Assembly (NCBI GenBank): GCA_963850995.1
Contig: CAWKNQ010000026.1
Span: forward strand, 1-64,000
DNA: 64,000 nucleotides
Direction of reading: 5' to 3'
DNA from: Gaiellasilicea sp963850995
GTDB taxonomy: Bacteria > Actinomycetota > Thermoleophilia > Gaiellales > Gaiellaceae
The notes under the pieces are model-generated. The model had not been told where the DNA came from. It made no database searches and was given only the letters and a program-made list of their open reading frames with translations. Shown in pieces: positions 24,684 through 33,733 of this stretch; the first letter of the stretch is position 1, and every line of letters begins with the position of its first letter. Made by a program: the position numbers and the translations under genes.

Positions 24684-26134
24684 CGGACGAGCTCCAGGAG
24701 GTCGGACTTGACGACCTTGTCGAGCGCATTCCGCGGCAGCAAGTCGACGAAGTGGACGCTCTTCGGCACCTTGTAGCGGGCCAACCGCGCGCGGCAGTGC
24801 TCGAGCAGCTCCTCCTCGGTCGCCTCGCCGTCCCGGACGACGAAGGCGACGCAGGCCTCGCCCCAGCGCACGTCGGGGACGCCCACGACGGCGGCCTCGC
24901 GGACCGCCGCATGGTCGTAGAGGACGTTCTCGATCTCGGCCGGATAGACGTTCTCGCCGCCCGTGATGATCATGTCCTTCGTCCGGCCGACGATCGTGTA
25001 GTAGCCGTCCTCGTCGCGCGCGGCTACGTCTCCCGTCAGGAGCCAGCCGTCCGCGAAGGCTGCGTCCGTCGCCTCTGGGTTCTGCCAGTAGCCGGCGAAG
25101 ACGTTCGGTCCCCTGACAACGAGCTCGGCCTCGGCCGCACCGACGAGGATTCGGCCGCTCGCCGGGTCGCGCAGCGCGACGTCGACGTGCGGGTACGGCT
25201 TGCCTGCCGAGCCACGCTTGCGCGCCGCGTCCTCGGGCGGCAAGCAGAGGACGTTCGGCGCCGCTTCCGTCAACCCGTAGCCCTGGACGATCTCGACGCC
25301 CCGCTCGTGCCACGTCTCGAACAGCGCCTCCGGCATGGGCGCACCGCCGACGACCGCGCACCGGAGGCTCGACAGGTCGGCGCGTGCGAACTCCGGAGCC
25401 TCGGCCATGAAGAGGTAGTTGGCCGGCACGCCCATCATCGTCGTGACCCGCTTCTCCGCGATCAGCGCGAGCGCGCGCGAAGCGTCGAAGGACGGCTCGA
25501 GGACGACCTTCGCCCCCTTCCACCACGCGAGCAGGGGCTGCACGTTCCAGCCGCCGCAATGGAACTGCGGCAGAACCGCCAGGACGACGTCGTCGCCGGC
25601 GAGACCGGTCGCGAGGTCGAACGAGAGGTTCGTCCAGAAGCAGTTCGCGTGCGTCAGCAGCGCGCCCTTCGGCCTCCCGGTCGTGCCGGAGGTGTAGACG
25701 AGCAAGAGCCCGTCGTCGTCGCGCGGCCCGGGGACGGGCTTGTGTTGTTCCAACACAAGCTCCTCCAGCCCCGCGCTGCGGTCGTGGAGCGAAGCGGCGG
25801 TTGCGGCGTACTCGTCCGAGCTGAGGAGGACGGCGGGCTCCGCGTCGGCGAGCTGGTAGGCGAGCTCCGGCTCCGTCAGGCGCCAGTTGAGCGGCATCAG
25901 CGTCAGCCCGGCCTTCGCGCAGGCGAAGAAGACGACGACGTGCTCCGTGCTCGTCGCCGTCAGCGTCGCCACCCGGTCGCCCTTGACGAGGCCGGCGGCG
26001 AGCAATCCTGCGGCGAGCCGCTCGGAGCGCTCGTCGAGCTCGGCGTAGGTCGTCTCGACGCCGCGGCTGTCGATCGCGACCCGGCCGGGGGTCGCGCGCG
26101 CGCGGTCGCGGATCCAGCGGTCGAGCGTCAGCAC
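24680..26134 (-). CDS. Acyl-CoA ligase (AMP-forming)
   Basis: 484 residues from GTG at 26134. Adenylate-forming motifs in order: YTSGTTGRPKG (P-loop), QGYGLTEAAP, LLTGD, GRTKDMIITGGENVYP (hinge) and a C-terminal RNALDKVVKSDL with the adenylation Lys. Activates a carboxylic acid to its CoA thioester; chain length or aromatic nature cannot be read. Overlaps the upstream hydrolase and downstream TetR genes. Probably activates what the Liv transporter imports. Confidence 0.9.
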   Translation of the reverse strand: MLTLDRWIRDRARATPGRVAIDSRGVETTYAELDERSERLAAGLLAAGLVKGDRVATLTATSTEHVVVFFACAKAGLTLMPLNWRLTEPELAYQLADAEPAVLLSSDEYAATAASLHDRSAGLEELVLEQHKPVPGPRDDDGLLLVYTSGTTGRPKGALLTHANCFWTNLSFDLATGLAGDDVVLAVLPQFHCGGWNVQPLLAWWKGAKVVLEPSFDASRALALIAEKRVTTMMGVPANYLFMAEAPEFARADLSSLRCAVVGGAPMPEALFETWHERGVEIVQGYGLTEAAPNVLCLPPEDAARKRGSAGKPYPHVDVALRDPASGRILVGAAEAELVVRGPNVFAGYWQNPEATDAAFADGWLLTGDVAARDEDGYYTIVGRTKDMIITGGENVYPAEIENVLYDHAAVREAAVVGVPDVRWGEACVAFVVRDGEATEEELLEHCRARLARYKVPKSVHFVDLLPRNALDKVVKSDLLELVR

Positions 26135-26868
26135 AGGAACTCCTCGAGCTCGCGGGTGAAGCGGTCGGGCTCCTGCCACATGAAGAGGTGCCCGCAGCCG
26201 GCGTAGATCGAGACGCGAGCGTCGGGGATCGCGTCGGCGAGCAGGCCGGCGTTGCGCGGGTCGACGACGACGTCGCCGTCCCCGTGCTGGACGAGCGTCG
26301 GCGCCGCCAGCGCGCCGAGCCGGTCGTGCGCGTCGAAGCCGGCTCCCGCCGCCGCCTGCGCCGCCCATGCCTCGAACGGCTGCGCCGTCTGCTCACGGTG
26401 CCCGAGGATCCGGTCGACGAGCTTCGGATCAGGGTCGGGCTCGAGCGCGTTCTCGACGTACTCGCGGAGGCTCGCGCCGGCGGCCATCAGCTCGACCGTT
26501 CGCTGCGGCATCGGGAACGCCTGCGCGCCGCCCGGCGTCGTCGACGCGAGCACGAGCCGCTCCACGCGCTCCGGCCACCCGAGCGCAAGCTCCTGGGCGA
26601 CCATGCCGCCGAGGCTCGTTCCGACGACGTGGGCACGCTCGACCCCGGCCTCGTCGAGCACCTGGACGGCGTCTTCGGCCATCTGTGCCGCCGTGTACGG
26701 GCCGGTCGGCGCATCGCTGCCGCCGATGCCGCGGTTGTCGAAGAGGAGCACGTCAAAGGACCGCGCGAGTGGCTCGACGACCGGCTCCCAGCCCCAGCGC
26801 GCGTAGCCGAGCCCGTGGATCAGGAGCAGAGTCGGCCCAGCGCCGTGGCGCTCCCAGGCGATCTTCAC
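26128..26868 (-). CDS. Alpha/beta hydrolase
   Basis: 246 residues, cytoplasmic, no signal peptide. Oxyanion region LLIHGLGYARWGWEP, nucleophile elbow GTSLGG, acid in QHGDGDVVVDP and His in YAGCGHLFMWQEP. Resembles 3-oxoadipate enol-lactonase-like hydrolases in length and motif placement; substrate unproven. Translationally linked to livM upstream and the ligase downstream. Confidence 0.85.
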   Translation of the reverse strand: MKIAWERHGAGPTLLLIHGLGYARWGWEPVVEPLARSFDVLLFDNRGIGGSDAPTGPYTAAQMAEDAVQVLDEAGVERAHVVGTSLGGMVAQELALGWPERVERLVLASTTPGGAQAFPMPQRTVELMAAGASLREYVENALEPDPDPKLVDRILGHREQTAQPFEAWAAQAAAGAGFDAHDRLGALAAPTLVQHGDGDVVVDPRNAGLLADAIPDARVSIYAGCGHLFMWQEPDRFTRELEEFLC

Positions 26869-27917
26869 GCGTCACCCTCCATGCCGACGGCGCGGCGCAT
26901 CGCCCGAGTCCGGTGGCCCAGGCCGGCGAGCCCGCCCGGGGCGAAGAAGACGAGCAGGATGAAGAGCGTGCCGAGGATGAAGAGCGGCTCGGAGAGCGGC
27001 GTCGAGAGCACCGAGGGCAGCTTCTCGATCGTCGAGTGGCCCGCGAGCGCGCCGAGCCGTTGGTCGGCGAGCGTGTAGAGGAAACCCCCGAGAAGGGCCC
27101 CGTAGCGGGTGCCGGCCCCGCCGAGCACCACCATCACGAGCAGCGTCAGCGTGAAGCTCGCGGTCGTCACCTGCGGCGAAGCCCCGGTGCCGAGCACCAG
27201 CAGCCAGACGACGCCGCCCGCGGTCGCGAGGAACGACGCGAGCACGAACGCCACCAGCTTGAAGCTGAACGGATGCAGGCCGATCACCTCCACCCGCTGC
27301 GCGTTCTCGCGGATCGCCTGCCAGACGCGGCCGGGCGAGCTCGAGACGGCCCAGCGCACGATGAGAAAGACGGCCGTCGCGTAGCCGAGCGCGAGCCAGT
27401 AGAGGTTCTTCGTGTTCAGGACGCCGACGAACGCGTCGGGAATCGCGGCGAAGTTGAGACCGAGTCCCTCCTCGCCGCCGGTCAGCCCGTCCGGGTTCTT
27501 CTGCACGAGCACCTGGCCGGCCTGGGCGAACGCGAGCGTCACCATCGCGAACGCGATCCCGGTCACGCGCAGGCTGATCGACCCGAGGACCAGCGGGACG
27601 ACGAGCGCGACCACGGCGACGAAGCCGAGCGTCGGCCACAGTCCCCACTCCCACTCCGTCAGCGCGATCGTCGTCAGGTAGACGCCGATCGCGAAGTAGA
27701 GCGCGTGGCCGAACGAGAGCAGCCCCGTGAAGCCGAAGAGGAGGTCGTAGCTGAGCGCGACGCCGGCGAAGACCAGGCAGAGCGCGAGCAGGCCCAGCGT
27801 CCCAGGACTGTCGAGCGGGCCGCCGAGAAGCACCGGGATGTCGAGCGACAGGGTCGGGATCAGCGCAAACACTGCGAAGAGGACCGCGGGCACGAGGAAC
27901 GGGCGCACGCGGGTCAA
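26865..27917 (-). CDS. livM: Branched-chain amino acid-type ABC permease LivM
   Basis: 350 residues from TTG at 27917, chosen because it overlaps the livH stop (TTGA) and follows AAGGTGG at six bases; GTG at 27908 is the alternative. About nine hydrophobic helices; contains GFTGLLSFGHALYFAIGVY, the LivM signature. Membrane partner of LivH. Substrate may be an aromatic or other acid and not a branched-chain amino acid, given the ligase downstream. Confidence 0.9.
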   Translation of the reverse strand: MTRVRPFLVPAVLFAVFALIPTLSLDIPVLLGGPLDSPGTLGLLALCLVFAGVALSYDLLFGFTGLLSFGHALYFAIGVYLTTIALTEWEWGLWPTLGFVAVVALVVPLVLGSISLRVTGIAFAMVTLAFAQAGQVLVQKNPDGLTGGEEGLGLNFAAIPDAFVGVLNTKNLYWLALGYATAVFLIVRWAVSSSPGRVWQAIRENAQRVEVIGLHPFSFKLVAFVLASFLATAGGVVWLLVLGTGASPQVTTASFTLTLLVMVVLGGAGTRYGALLGGFLYTLADQRLGALAGHSTIEKLPSVLSTPLSEPLFILGTLFILLVFFAPGGLAGLGHRTRAMRRAVGMEGDA

Positions 27918-28795
27918 TGCGCCACCTTCGGGGCCAGGCCCTCGGGCTTCACCAGGAGCACGAGCGCGAGGAGGAGCACGACGGCGAGGTCGCCGAGGCC
28001 GCTCGACGCGTAGTAGTTCGCGTACTGCTGGATCAGCCCCACGGCAACCGCCGCGACGGCCGTGCCGCCGATCGAGCCGAAGCCGCCGATCACGACGACG
28101 ATGAAGGCGAAGATCAGAAGCGACGTGCCGCGCGTCGGGTCGACGACGCCGTAGTAGACGCCCGAGAGCACCCCGGCGATCGCGACGACGGCGCCTCCGA
28201 GCGCGAACACGAGCGTGAACGCCTTGCGCACGTCGATCCCGAGCGCCGTCACCATCGCGCGGTTCTCGACGCCGGCGCGGATGATCAGGCCGTAGCGCGT
28301 GTAGCGCAGGAAGGCGGTCAGGCCGACGAGCACGAGCACCGCGGCCGCGATCTCGACGAAGCGGTCGTTCGGGATCGCGGCGCCGAGGACCGTGGTCGTG
28401 TCGATCATCCACGCCGGCACCGGGAACGGCCGGGCGTCGAAGCCCCAGATCGCCTCGACGAGCGCCCCGAGCACGAGCGCGAGGCCGACGGTGACGAGCA
28501 CCTGCTCGACCGGCCGCCGGTAGAGCGGCCGGATCAGCACGAGCTCGATCAACGCGGCCAGGACGGCGCCGACGGCGATCCCGAAGAGCGCGCCGACGAG
28601 GAGCTTCGTCCCGACGCCGCCGCCCACGTGCGTCGACATCCACCAGGTCATGTAGGCGCCGACGGTGAGGAGCGCGCCGTGCGCGAAGTTGAGCACGCCC
28701 ATCAGGCCGTAGATGAGCGAGAGGCCGGAGGCGATCAGGAAGTACATCGCCCCGAGGCCGAGGCCGGTAATCGTCAAGAGGACGAACGTGCTCAA
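27914..28795 (-). CDS. livH: Branched-chain amino acid-type ABC permease LivH
   Basis: 293 residues, about eight membrane helices. LIYGLMGVLNFAHGALLTVG is the LivH signature, and RAGVENRAMVTALGIDV the ATPase-contact loop. ATG at 28795 overlaps the livF stop. Confidence 0.92.
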   Translation of the reverse strand: MSTFVLLTITGLGLGAMYFLIASGLSLIYGLMGVLNFAHGALLTVGAYMTWWMSTHVGGGVGTKLLVGALFGIAVGAVLAALIELVLIRPLYRRPVEQVLVTVGLALVLGALVEAIWGFDARPFPVPAWMIDTTTVLGAAIPNDRFVEIAAAVLVLVGLTAFLRYTRYGLIIRAGVENRAMVTALGIDVRKAFTLVFALGGAVVAIAGVLSGVYYGVVDPTRGTSLLIFAFIVVVIGGFGSIGGTAVAAVAVGLIQQYANYYASSGLGDLAVVLLLALVLLVKPEGLAPKVAH

Positions 28796-29505
28796 TGCCC
28801 GCCTCCGTGGACGCCGAGGAGCGCCCGGATGCGCTCGGGGTCGCCGAGCAGCTCCGCGGCCGGGCCTGCATGCACGACGCGGCCCCCGTCGAGCACGACC
28901 ACCTGTCGCGCGACGCGGGCGACGACGGCGAGGTTCTGCTCGACGAGCAGCACGGTCGCGAGCTCGGCCGCGCGCTCGATCGCCGCCGCCACCTCGGTCA
29001 CCAGCAGGGGCGCGAGCCCTTTCGTCGGCTCGTCGACGAGCAGGATCGGGTTGTCGTTCAGGAGCGCGCGCGCGATCGCGACCATCTGCTGCTGGCCGCC
29101 CGAGAGCGTGCCCGCCTTCTGGGCGCCGCGCGTCTCGAGCTCGGGGAAGAGCTCGTAGACGAGCTCGTAGCGCGGCGCACCGTTCCGCTCCGCGAGGCGC
29201 AGGTTCTCGTCGACGGTCAGTCCGGCAAAGACATCGCGGTCCTCCGGCACGTAGCCGATCCCGCGGCGGACGATCGCGTGCGTGGGCAGCTTCGCCAGCT
29301 CCTCGCCCTCGACCGCGACGCTGCCGCGCCGGGGCACGAGGCCCATCATCGCGCGGAGCGTCGTCGTCTTGCCGACCCCGTTGCGGCCGAGCAGCGCCGT
29401 CACGCCGCCCTCGTGCACGTCGAAGGAGACGCCCTGGAGGATGTGCGACTGGCCGAGGTACACGTGCAGCTCGTCGACCCGGATCAGCGGCGCGGAGACG
29501 CTCAC
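28792..29505 (-). CDS. livF: ABC transporter ATPase LivF
   Basis: 237 residues from GTG at 29505 (GTGA overlap with the livG stop). Walker A GRNGVGKTT, signature LSGGQQQ, Walker B ILLVDEP followed by TKGLAP, which distinguishes LivF from LivG. One of two ATPases energising the LivHM channel. Confidence 0.92.
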   Translation of the reverse strand: MSVSAPLIRVDELHVYLGQSHILQGVSFDVHEGGVTALLGRNGVGKTTTLRAMMGLVPRRGSVAVEGEELAKLPTHAIVRRGIGYVPEDRDVFAGLTVDENLRLAERNGAPRYELVYELFPELETRGAQKAGTLSGGQQQMVAIARALLNDNPILLVDEPTKGLAPLLVTEVAAAIERAAELATVLLVEQNLAVVARVARQVVVLDGGRVVHAGPAAELLGDPERIRALLGVHGGGH

Positions 29506-30263
29506 AGAGGCTCTCCGAGGTACGCCGTCTGCACGGTCTCGTTCGCCATCACCGCGGCGGGCTCGTCGAAGGCGAGCAGTGCCCCGTGGTGCATGACGGC
29601 GATCCGCTCCGCAAGCCCGATCACGACCTCCATCCGATGCTCGACCATGAGCACCGTCTTGCCCTCCTCGCGGTGCACCGAGCGGATCAGCTCGACCAGC
29701 TCGTCGACGTCCTCGACGGATATGCCGGCCATCGGCTCGTCGAGGAGGATCACGTCCGGCTGCCCGGCGAGCAGCATCGCCAGCTCGAGCTTGCGCTTGT
29801 CGCCGTGGGAGAGGAGTCCCGCCGGCCACGCGGCCCGTGCACTCAGCCCGACGCGCTCGAGCGCGCCGCCCGCCCGCTCCGCCGCCTCGCGGACCGAGGC
29901 CGCCCGCCGCCAGATCCGCAGCGAGCCGCCGATCTCCGCCTCGGCGGCCAGTCGGACGTTCTCGTGCACCGAGAGCAGGGGGAAGACGCTCGAGACCTGG
30001 AACGTGCGGCCGAGCCCGGCGCGCGTGCGCCGGTACGGCGGCAGGGTCGAGACGTCCCGCCCGTGCAGCTCGACGCTCCCCGCGGTCGGGCGCACGAGCC
30101 CCGAGAGCAGGTTGAAGAGCGTCGTCTTGCCGGCGCCGTTCGGCCCGATGATGCCGACGAACTCGCCCGCGCGGACCGCGAGCGAGACATCGGCGACGAT
30201 GTGCGCGCCGCCGATGTCCAGCCCGAGGTTCTGCGTGGCGAGGATCGGTGTGGGAGTGCCCAC
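29502..30263 (-). CDS. livG: ABC transporter ATPase LivG
   Basis: 253 residues. Walker A GPNGAGKTT, signature LSHGDKRKLE (a LivG-type variant), Walker B VILLDEP followed by MAGIS. Starts 25 bases after the livK stop; there is no strong hairpin between them. Confidence 0.92.
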   Translation of the reverse strand: MGTPTPILATQNLGLDIGGAHIVADVSLAVRAGEFVGIIGPNGAGKTTLFNLLSGLVRPTAGSVELHGRDVSTLPPYRRTRAGLGRTFQVSSVFPLLSVHENVRLAAEAEIGGSLRIWRRAASVREAAERAGGALERVGLSARAAWPAGLLSHGDKRKLELAMLLAGQPDVILLDEPMAGISVEDVDELVELIRSVHREEGKTVLMVEHRMEVVIGLAERIAVMHHGALLAFDEPAAVMANETVQTAYLGEPL

Positions 30264-30288
30264 GATCCCCGAGATCAGGGTGCGTTTG

Positions 30289-31488
30289 TTAGCGCGGCTC
30301 CGGCGGGGCGACGAACGGCCCCTTGATGCGCGAGACGACGCGGGGCTGCCACCTGTCGTTCGCGCCCTTCACCAGCTTGACCTGGAACATCGGCTGGATC
30401 ATGGCGTGATCCGACTGGCGGATCGTCTGCTGGCCCTTCGGGCCGACGAAGCTCCAGCCCTCGAGCGCCGAGATCATCTTGTCGACGTTGTCGCCGTTCG
30501 CCTCGTCGAGGGCGCGCACGATCATCTGGCCGGCCACGAAGCCGTCCGGCGTGAACAGGTCGGGCACCTGGCCGCGCTTCCGCATCGAGTTGACGAGGAA
30601 GTCGTTCACCTTGTTCTTCGGCGCCGTGGAGACGTAGTGCGAGAGGAAGTCGATCTTCGCCGCGACGTCGCCGAACGTCGACCAGGTCGCGCGCTCGGCG
30701 AGACCGGTCGTGATCTTGTTCGAGACGCCGAAAGCGCCCTGCTGCTCGAGCGCGCGCCACATCGCGGGCGCGGTCGTGCCGGCCCAGGCGACGAAGAGCA
30801 GGTCCGGGTTCGCCTGCTTCACCTGCTGCGCGAACGGCGTGAAGTCCTGCGCCGAGAGCGGGACGAGCATGCGACCGACCGCGTGGCCCTGCGAGCCGAC
30901 GATCGAGTTGACGGCCGCGTAGTTGCCGACGCCGAACGCCGAGTCCTGCGCGAAGACGGTGACCTTCTTGCCGACGCCCCGGAGGAACGTCGCCGCGGTC
31001 TTCACGTCCTGGTAGGTCTGGCGGCCGGAGCGGAACGTGTACTTGTTGATTCCGGTGACCGCGTCGGTGGCGGCCGGGCCGGAGATGAAGAGCACCTTGT
31101 TCTGCTCGGCGAGCGGCGCCATCTGCAGCGCGACGCCCGACGAGACGCTGCCGGCGAGGATCTTGTAGCCCTTGCCGATCAGGTCCTTGCCCGCGGCGAC
31201 GGCCTTGGTCGGGTCCGTGCCGTCGTCGACGACGGTGAGCTCGATCGGGCGGCCGTTCACCCTGTTGGTGCCCTTGGTCGCGTAGGCGAGGCCGTAGCGG
31301 AGCCCCTGGATGTACTCGGCTCCGTACGCCGCGAGCAGCCCGGTGCGCGAATAGACGATTCCGACCTTGTACGGCTCGGCCGACGCGCCGGCGGCCTCCG
31401 TCTTCGCTTCGGCTCCGCTCGCGAAGCCCGCGAGGAGCGCCGTCACCGCCGCGAGAACGGCGACGCTCTGCCAACGCCTTGCCTTCAT
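30289..31488 (-). CDS. livK: ABC transporter substrate-binding protein LivK
   Basis: 399 residues from ATG at 31488 with AGGGG upstream; a longer in-frame ATG at 31512 lacks a ribosome site. Signal peptide with cleavage near AEA, no lipobox Cys. Type 1 periplasmic fold: YKVGIVYSRTGLLAAYG, GPAATDAV and FAQDSAFGVGNYAA. First gene of the operon, driven by the promoter at 31553-31581. Confidence 0.9.
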   Translation of the reverse strand: MKARRWQSVAVLAAVTALLAGFASGAEAKTEAAGASAEPYKVGIVYSRTGLLAAYGAEYIQGLRYGLAYATKGTNRVNGRPIELTVVDDGTDPTKAVAAGKDLIGKGYKILAGSVSSGVALQMAPLAEQNKVLFISGPAATDAVTGINKYTFRSGRQTYQDVKTAATFLRGVGKKVTVFAQDSAFGVGNYAAVNSIVGSQGHAVGRMLVPLSAQDFTPFAQQVKQANPDLLFVAWAGTTAPAMWRALEQQGAFGVSNKITTGLAERATWSTFGDVAAKIDFLSHYVSTAPKNKVNDFLVNSMRKRGQVPDLFTPDGFVAGQMIVRALDEANGDNVDKMISALEGWSFVGPKGQQTIRQSDHAMIQPMFQVKLVKGANDRWQPRVVSRIKGPFVAPPEPR

Positions 31489-31528
31489 GCCCCTGACCTC
31501 CGCTGAAAACATCGTGGACTGGCCTCAA

Positions 31529-31548
31529 ACCTGAGACCCGATTCAGGT
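31529..31548 (-). promoter_or_regulatory. Candidate TetR operator at livK promoter
   Basis: Perfect 6-bp inverted repeat ACCTGA-N8-TCAGGT, part of a longer imperfect dyad running to about 31556. It lies just downstream of the -10, over the expected transcription start, an ideal place for repression by the TetR protein encoded at the end of the operon. Confidence 0.55.
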
Positions 31549-31552
31549 CTGA

Positions 31553-31581
31553 GTTTTAGACCCGCCGACCGCCCTTGTCAA
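31553..31581 (-). promoter_or_regulatory. livK promoter
   Basis: On the minus strand: TTGACA (31581-31576), 17-base spacer, TAAAAC (31558-31553). Textbook -35 and spacing. The -35 overlaps the 3' end of the upstream peptidase gene. Confidence 0.6.
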
Positions 31582-33110
31582 GCGGAGCCGGAGTGCGCTC
31601 CGTCTCCCCCGAGCTCGTGCAGCAGGGGAGCGGTGTCGAGCGGCTCGAAGCCGAGCCGCGCGGCGATCTCCTCGCTCGTCGGGCGGGTTCCCTCGCGCCA
31701 GAGCGCGCGCAGCAGCTCGCCTGTCTCGGGGCGGCGCCACCAGTCCTCCCCCACCTCGCGGACGAGGTGTTGCCGCAGCTGAGCCGAGCGGATCCAGGCG
31801 CGCAGGTAGTCGGCGGAATAGAAGCCCGCGTCCATGTCGGCGAGGTGGTTCTCGGGCGGATAGCGGAGCCCCGTCGCCTCGGTCAGGCGCTCGGAATAGC
31901 CGCCCGGCGTGCCGCCGTCCTCGCGGAAGCGACCCCAGAAGTCGAGCTCGAACTGCAGCTTGGCCGTGTAGCGGCGGAAGAGCAGCGCCTCGAGGAACGT
32001 CGTCGCCTCGGCGTTCTCCTCCGCCTGCGCGTCGCTGAGCCCGAAGTGCTCCGCGTGCCAGCGCGGCTCGCGGGAGATGGCCTCGACGATGTAGGAGTAG
32101 ATCTCCGTCAGCGCGTGGTCGCGCGAGAGCCTACGGAACGTGTACGGCAGTCCGGGGTCGACGCTCGCGTAGTGGAGCGCGTGCCCGGCTTCGTGCAGGA
32201 AGGCCTGGTAGTCGTGCAGACCGCCCTGGGCGCGCGTGATCAGATGGACGACGCTCGGTGGGTCGGAGGCGATCACGCAGGCGCGCGGCGACTTCTGGGG
32301 TCGGTCGTCGAGGTCGAGCTTGATGCCCGGCAGCCGCTCGAGCTCGAGCCCGAGCGCCGCCAGCGTCGCACTGCACACCGGAACCGCCTGCTCCTTCGTG
32401 TACGTCGCCTCGAGCGGCGACAGCCGGCGCAGATAGCTCGTGTGACTCGACGTCGGGACGTCGTCGCGGTCGGGGCCGAGCAGCCGCTCGAACCAGCGAT
32501 CGCGCAGCCGTTCGTAGGCGTCCGTCGAAGCCCGGCTCGCCGCGTCGAGCGCTCGCTCGAGCTCCTGCAGCGAGATCCCCTTCTCCTCCGCGTTGCGTGC
32601 GACCGCGTCCGGCTCCCCGGAGAGCTCGGCTTCGAGCGCGTCGCCGGCCGCGAGCAGCTCGCGCCTGTCGTCGTTGAAACCGGCGCTCGCCGCGAGCGCG
32701 AGCGAGCCGAGCTCGTCGCGATCGCGATAGCCGGGCAGGACGGCGAGCTTCGCCTGGGCCGTTCGCAGCGGCAGCTCCTCGCCCTCCCACGGGATCCGCA
32801 CTGCCAGGATCCGGTTCTCCAGCTCGTCCTCCTGGGCGGCGAGCTCGGCCGAGACGATTCCGCCCTCGCAGGTCTTGCGCAGGCGGTAGAGCAGCTCGCG
32901 CCCATCCCCCGCCTCGGCTTCCTCGGCGTCGCGCAGGACCTCGAGCTGCTCCGCGGAGAAGAGGTCGCGATAGCGCTCGACGATGGCGGCCTGCTCGGAG
33001 GTCTCCTTCTCGCCGACGCGGACGGCGCGACCCTCCTCGGCACGCTCGAAGAGATAGCGGGCGAGCTGCTCTTCGTACTCGGCGGGTGCCCTGACCCCGG
33101 TGACGCTCAT
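31578..33110 (-). CDS. M3-like zinc oligopeptidase
   Basis: 510 residues from ATG at 33110; longer in-frame starts run into the regulator gene. Almost entirely helical. Zinc motif HEAGH at about residues 306-310 within AFLHEAGHALHYASVD, with the third-ligand Glu region HALTEIYSYIVE about 25 residues later. Length and motif match the M3 oligoendopeptidase-like group. Cytoplasmic (no signal). Starts ten bases after the response-regulator stop, so the two are one transcription unit. Confidence 0.75.
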   Translation of the reverse strand: MSVTGVRAPAEYEEQLARYLFERAEEGRAVRVGEKETSEQAAIVERYRDLFSAEQLEVLRDAEEAEAGDGRELLYRLRKTCEGGIVSAELAAQEDELENRILAVRIPWEGEELPLRTAQAKLAVLPGYRDRDELGSLALAASAGFNDDRRELLAAGDALEAELSGEPDAVARNAEEKGISLQELERALDAASRASTDAYERLRDRWFERLLGPDRDDVPTSSHTSYLRRLSPLEATYTKEQAVPVCSATLAALGLELERLPGIKLDLDDRPQKSPRACVIASDPPSVVHLITRAQGGLHDYQAFLHEAGHALHYASVDPGLPYTFRRLSRDHALTEIYSYIVEAISREPRWHAEHFGLSDAQAEENAEATTFLEALLFRRYTAKLQFELDFWGRFREDGGTPGGYSERLTEATGLRYPPENHLADMDAGFYSADYLRAWIRSAQLRQHLVREVGEDWWRRPETGELLRALWREGTRPTSEEIAARLGFEPLDTAPLLHELGGDGAHSGSA

Positions 33111-33120
33111 CCGCGCAGGG

Positions 33121-33498
33121 CTACCTGAGCGCAACGCCGGAGACGGCGGCGGCGAGGCTGTCGAGGGTGAACGGCTTGCCGAGAACGCCGGCGACCCGCG
33201 CACGCAACTCGGGCCCGACCTCGCTCGAGCCGGAGAGGAGGACGACACGGACGGGCAGCTCGAGCGCCTCGATCTCGTCGAGCAGCTCGAGCCCGTCGTC
33301 CGGGCCGAGGTGCCGGTCGAGCAGGATCACGTCGGGCTGGTCGCGCTCGATCGCGCTGCGCGCCTCGGCGAGCGACGCGGCCTCGCCGACGCGGTGGCCG
33401 TCGAGCTCGAGGTTGACGCGGCAGAGCAGCCGCAGAGACTGCTCGTCCTCCACGACCAGCACGTTCCGCGCGTCCGCCCGTCCGCCTGTGCCCCCCAT
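33121..33498 (-). CDS. Single-domain response regulator
   Basis: 125 residues: only a receiver domain, no output domain. Acidic pair E17/D18 (VVEDEQ), phospho-acceptor Asp61 (VILLDRHLG), Ser89 (LLSGSS) and Lys108 (LGKPF). Such proteins signal by protein contact. No histidine kinase is nearby. TACGAT lies eight bases before the ATG (33512-33507), so the mRNA is nearly leaderless. Confidence 0.85.
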   Translation of the reverse strand: MGGTGGRADARNVLVVEDEQSLRLLCRVNLELDGHRVGEAASLAEARSAIERDQPDVILLDRHLGPDDGLELLDEIEALELPVRVVLLSGSSEVGPELRARVAGVLGKPFTLDSLAAAVSGVALR

Positions 33499-33550
33499 CC
33501 CGCGGCATCGTAGCCCGTAACGCATCGAACCGCCTGCTCGTTGCCTCTTT

Positions 33551-33733
33551 ATGGGGTCCGCACGCGACAGCGAGGAAGCCGAGAACATGCGCCGCAGGCT
33601 CGCGCTCGACGTGCCGGAGCGACTGCGACCACCGCAGCCCAGTGCGAGCTACCGGCGCCGCGCCTGGATCGACTTCCAGCGGGCGCTCGACCCACTGGCG
33701 CCGCTCAAGCCGCTACGGCGGCCGCGCGTCTGA
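33551..33733 (+). CDS. Small basic hypothetical protein (uncertain)
   Basis: 60 residues, Arg/Pro-rich (MGSARDSEEAENMRRRLAL...). No Shine-Dalgarno or -10 is obvious, and the 3' end overlaps gltX by 29 bases. Kept because it is the only sensible frame in the gap between the regulator and gltX. Confidence 0.3.
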   Translation: MGSARDSEEAENMRRRLALDVPERLRPPQPSASYRRRAWIDFQRALDPLAPLKPLRRPRV

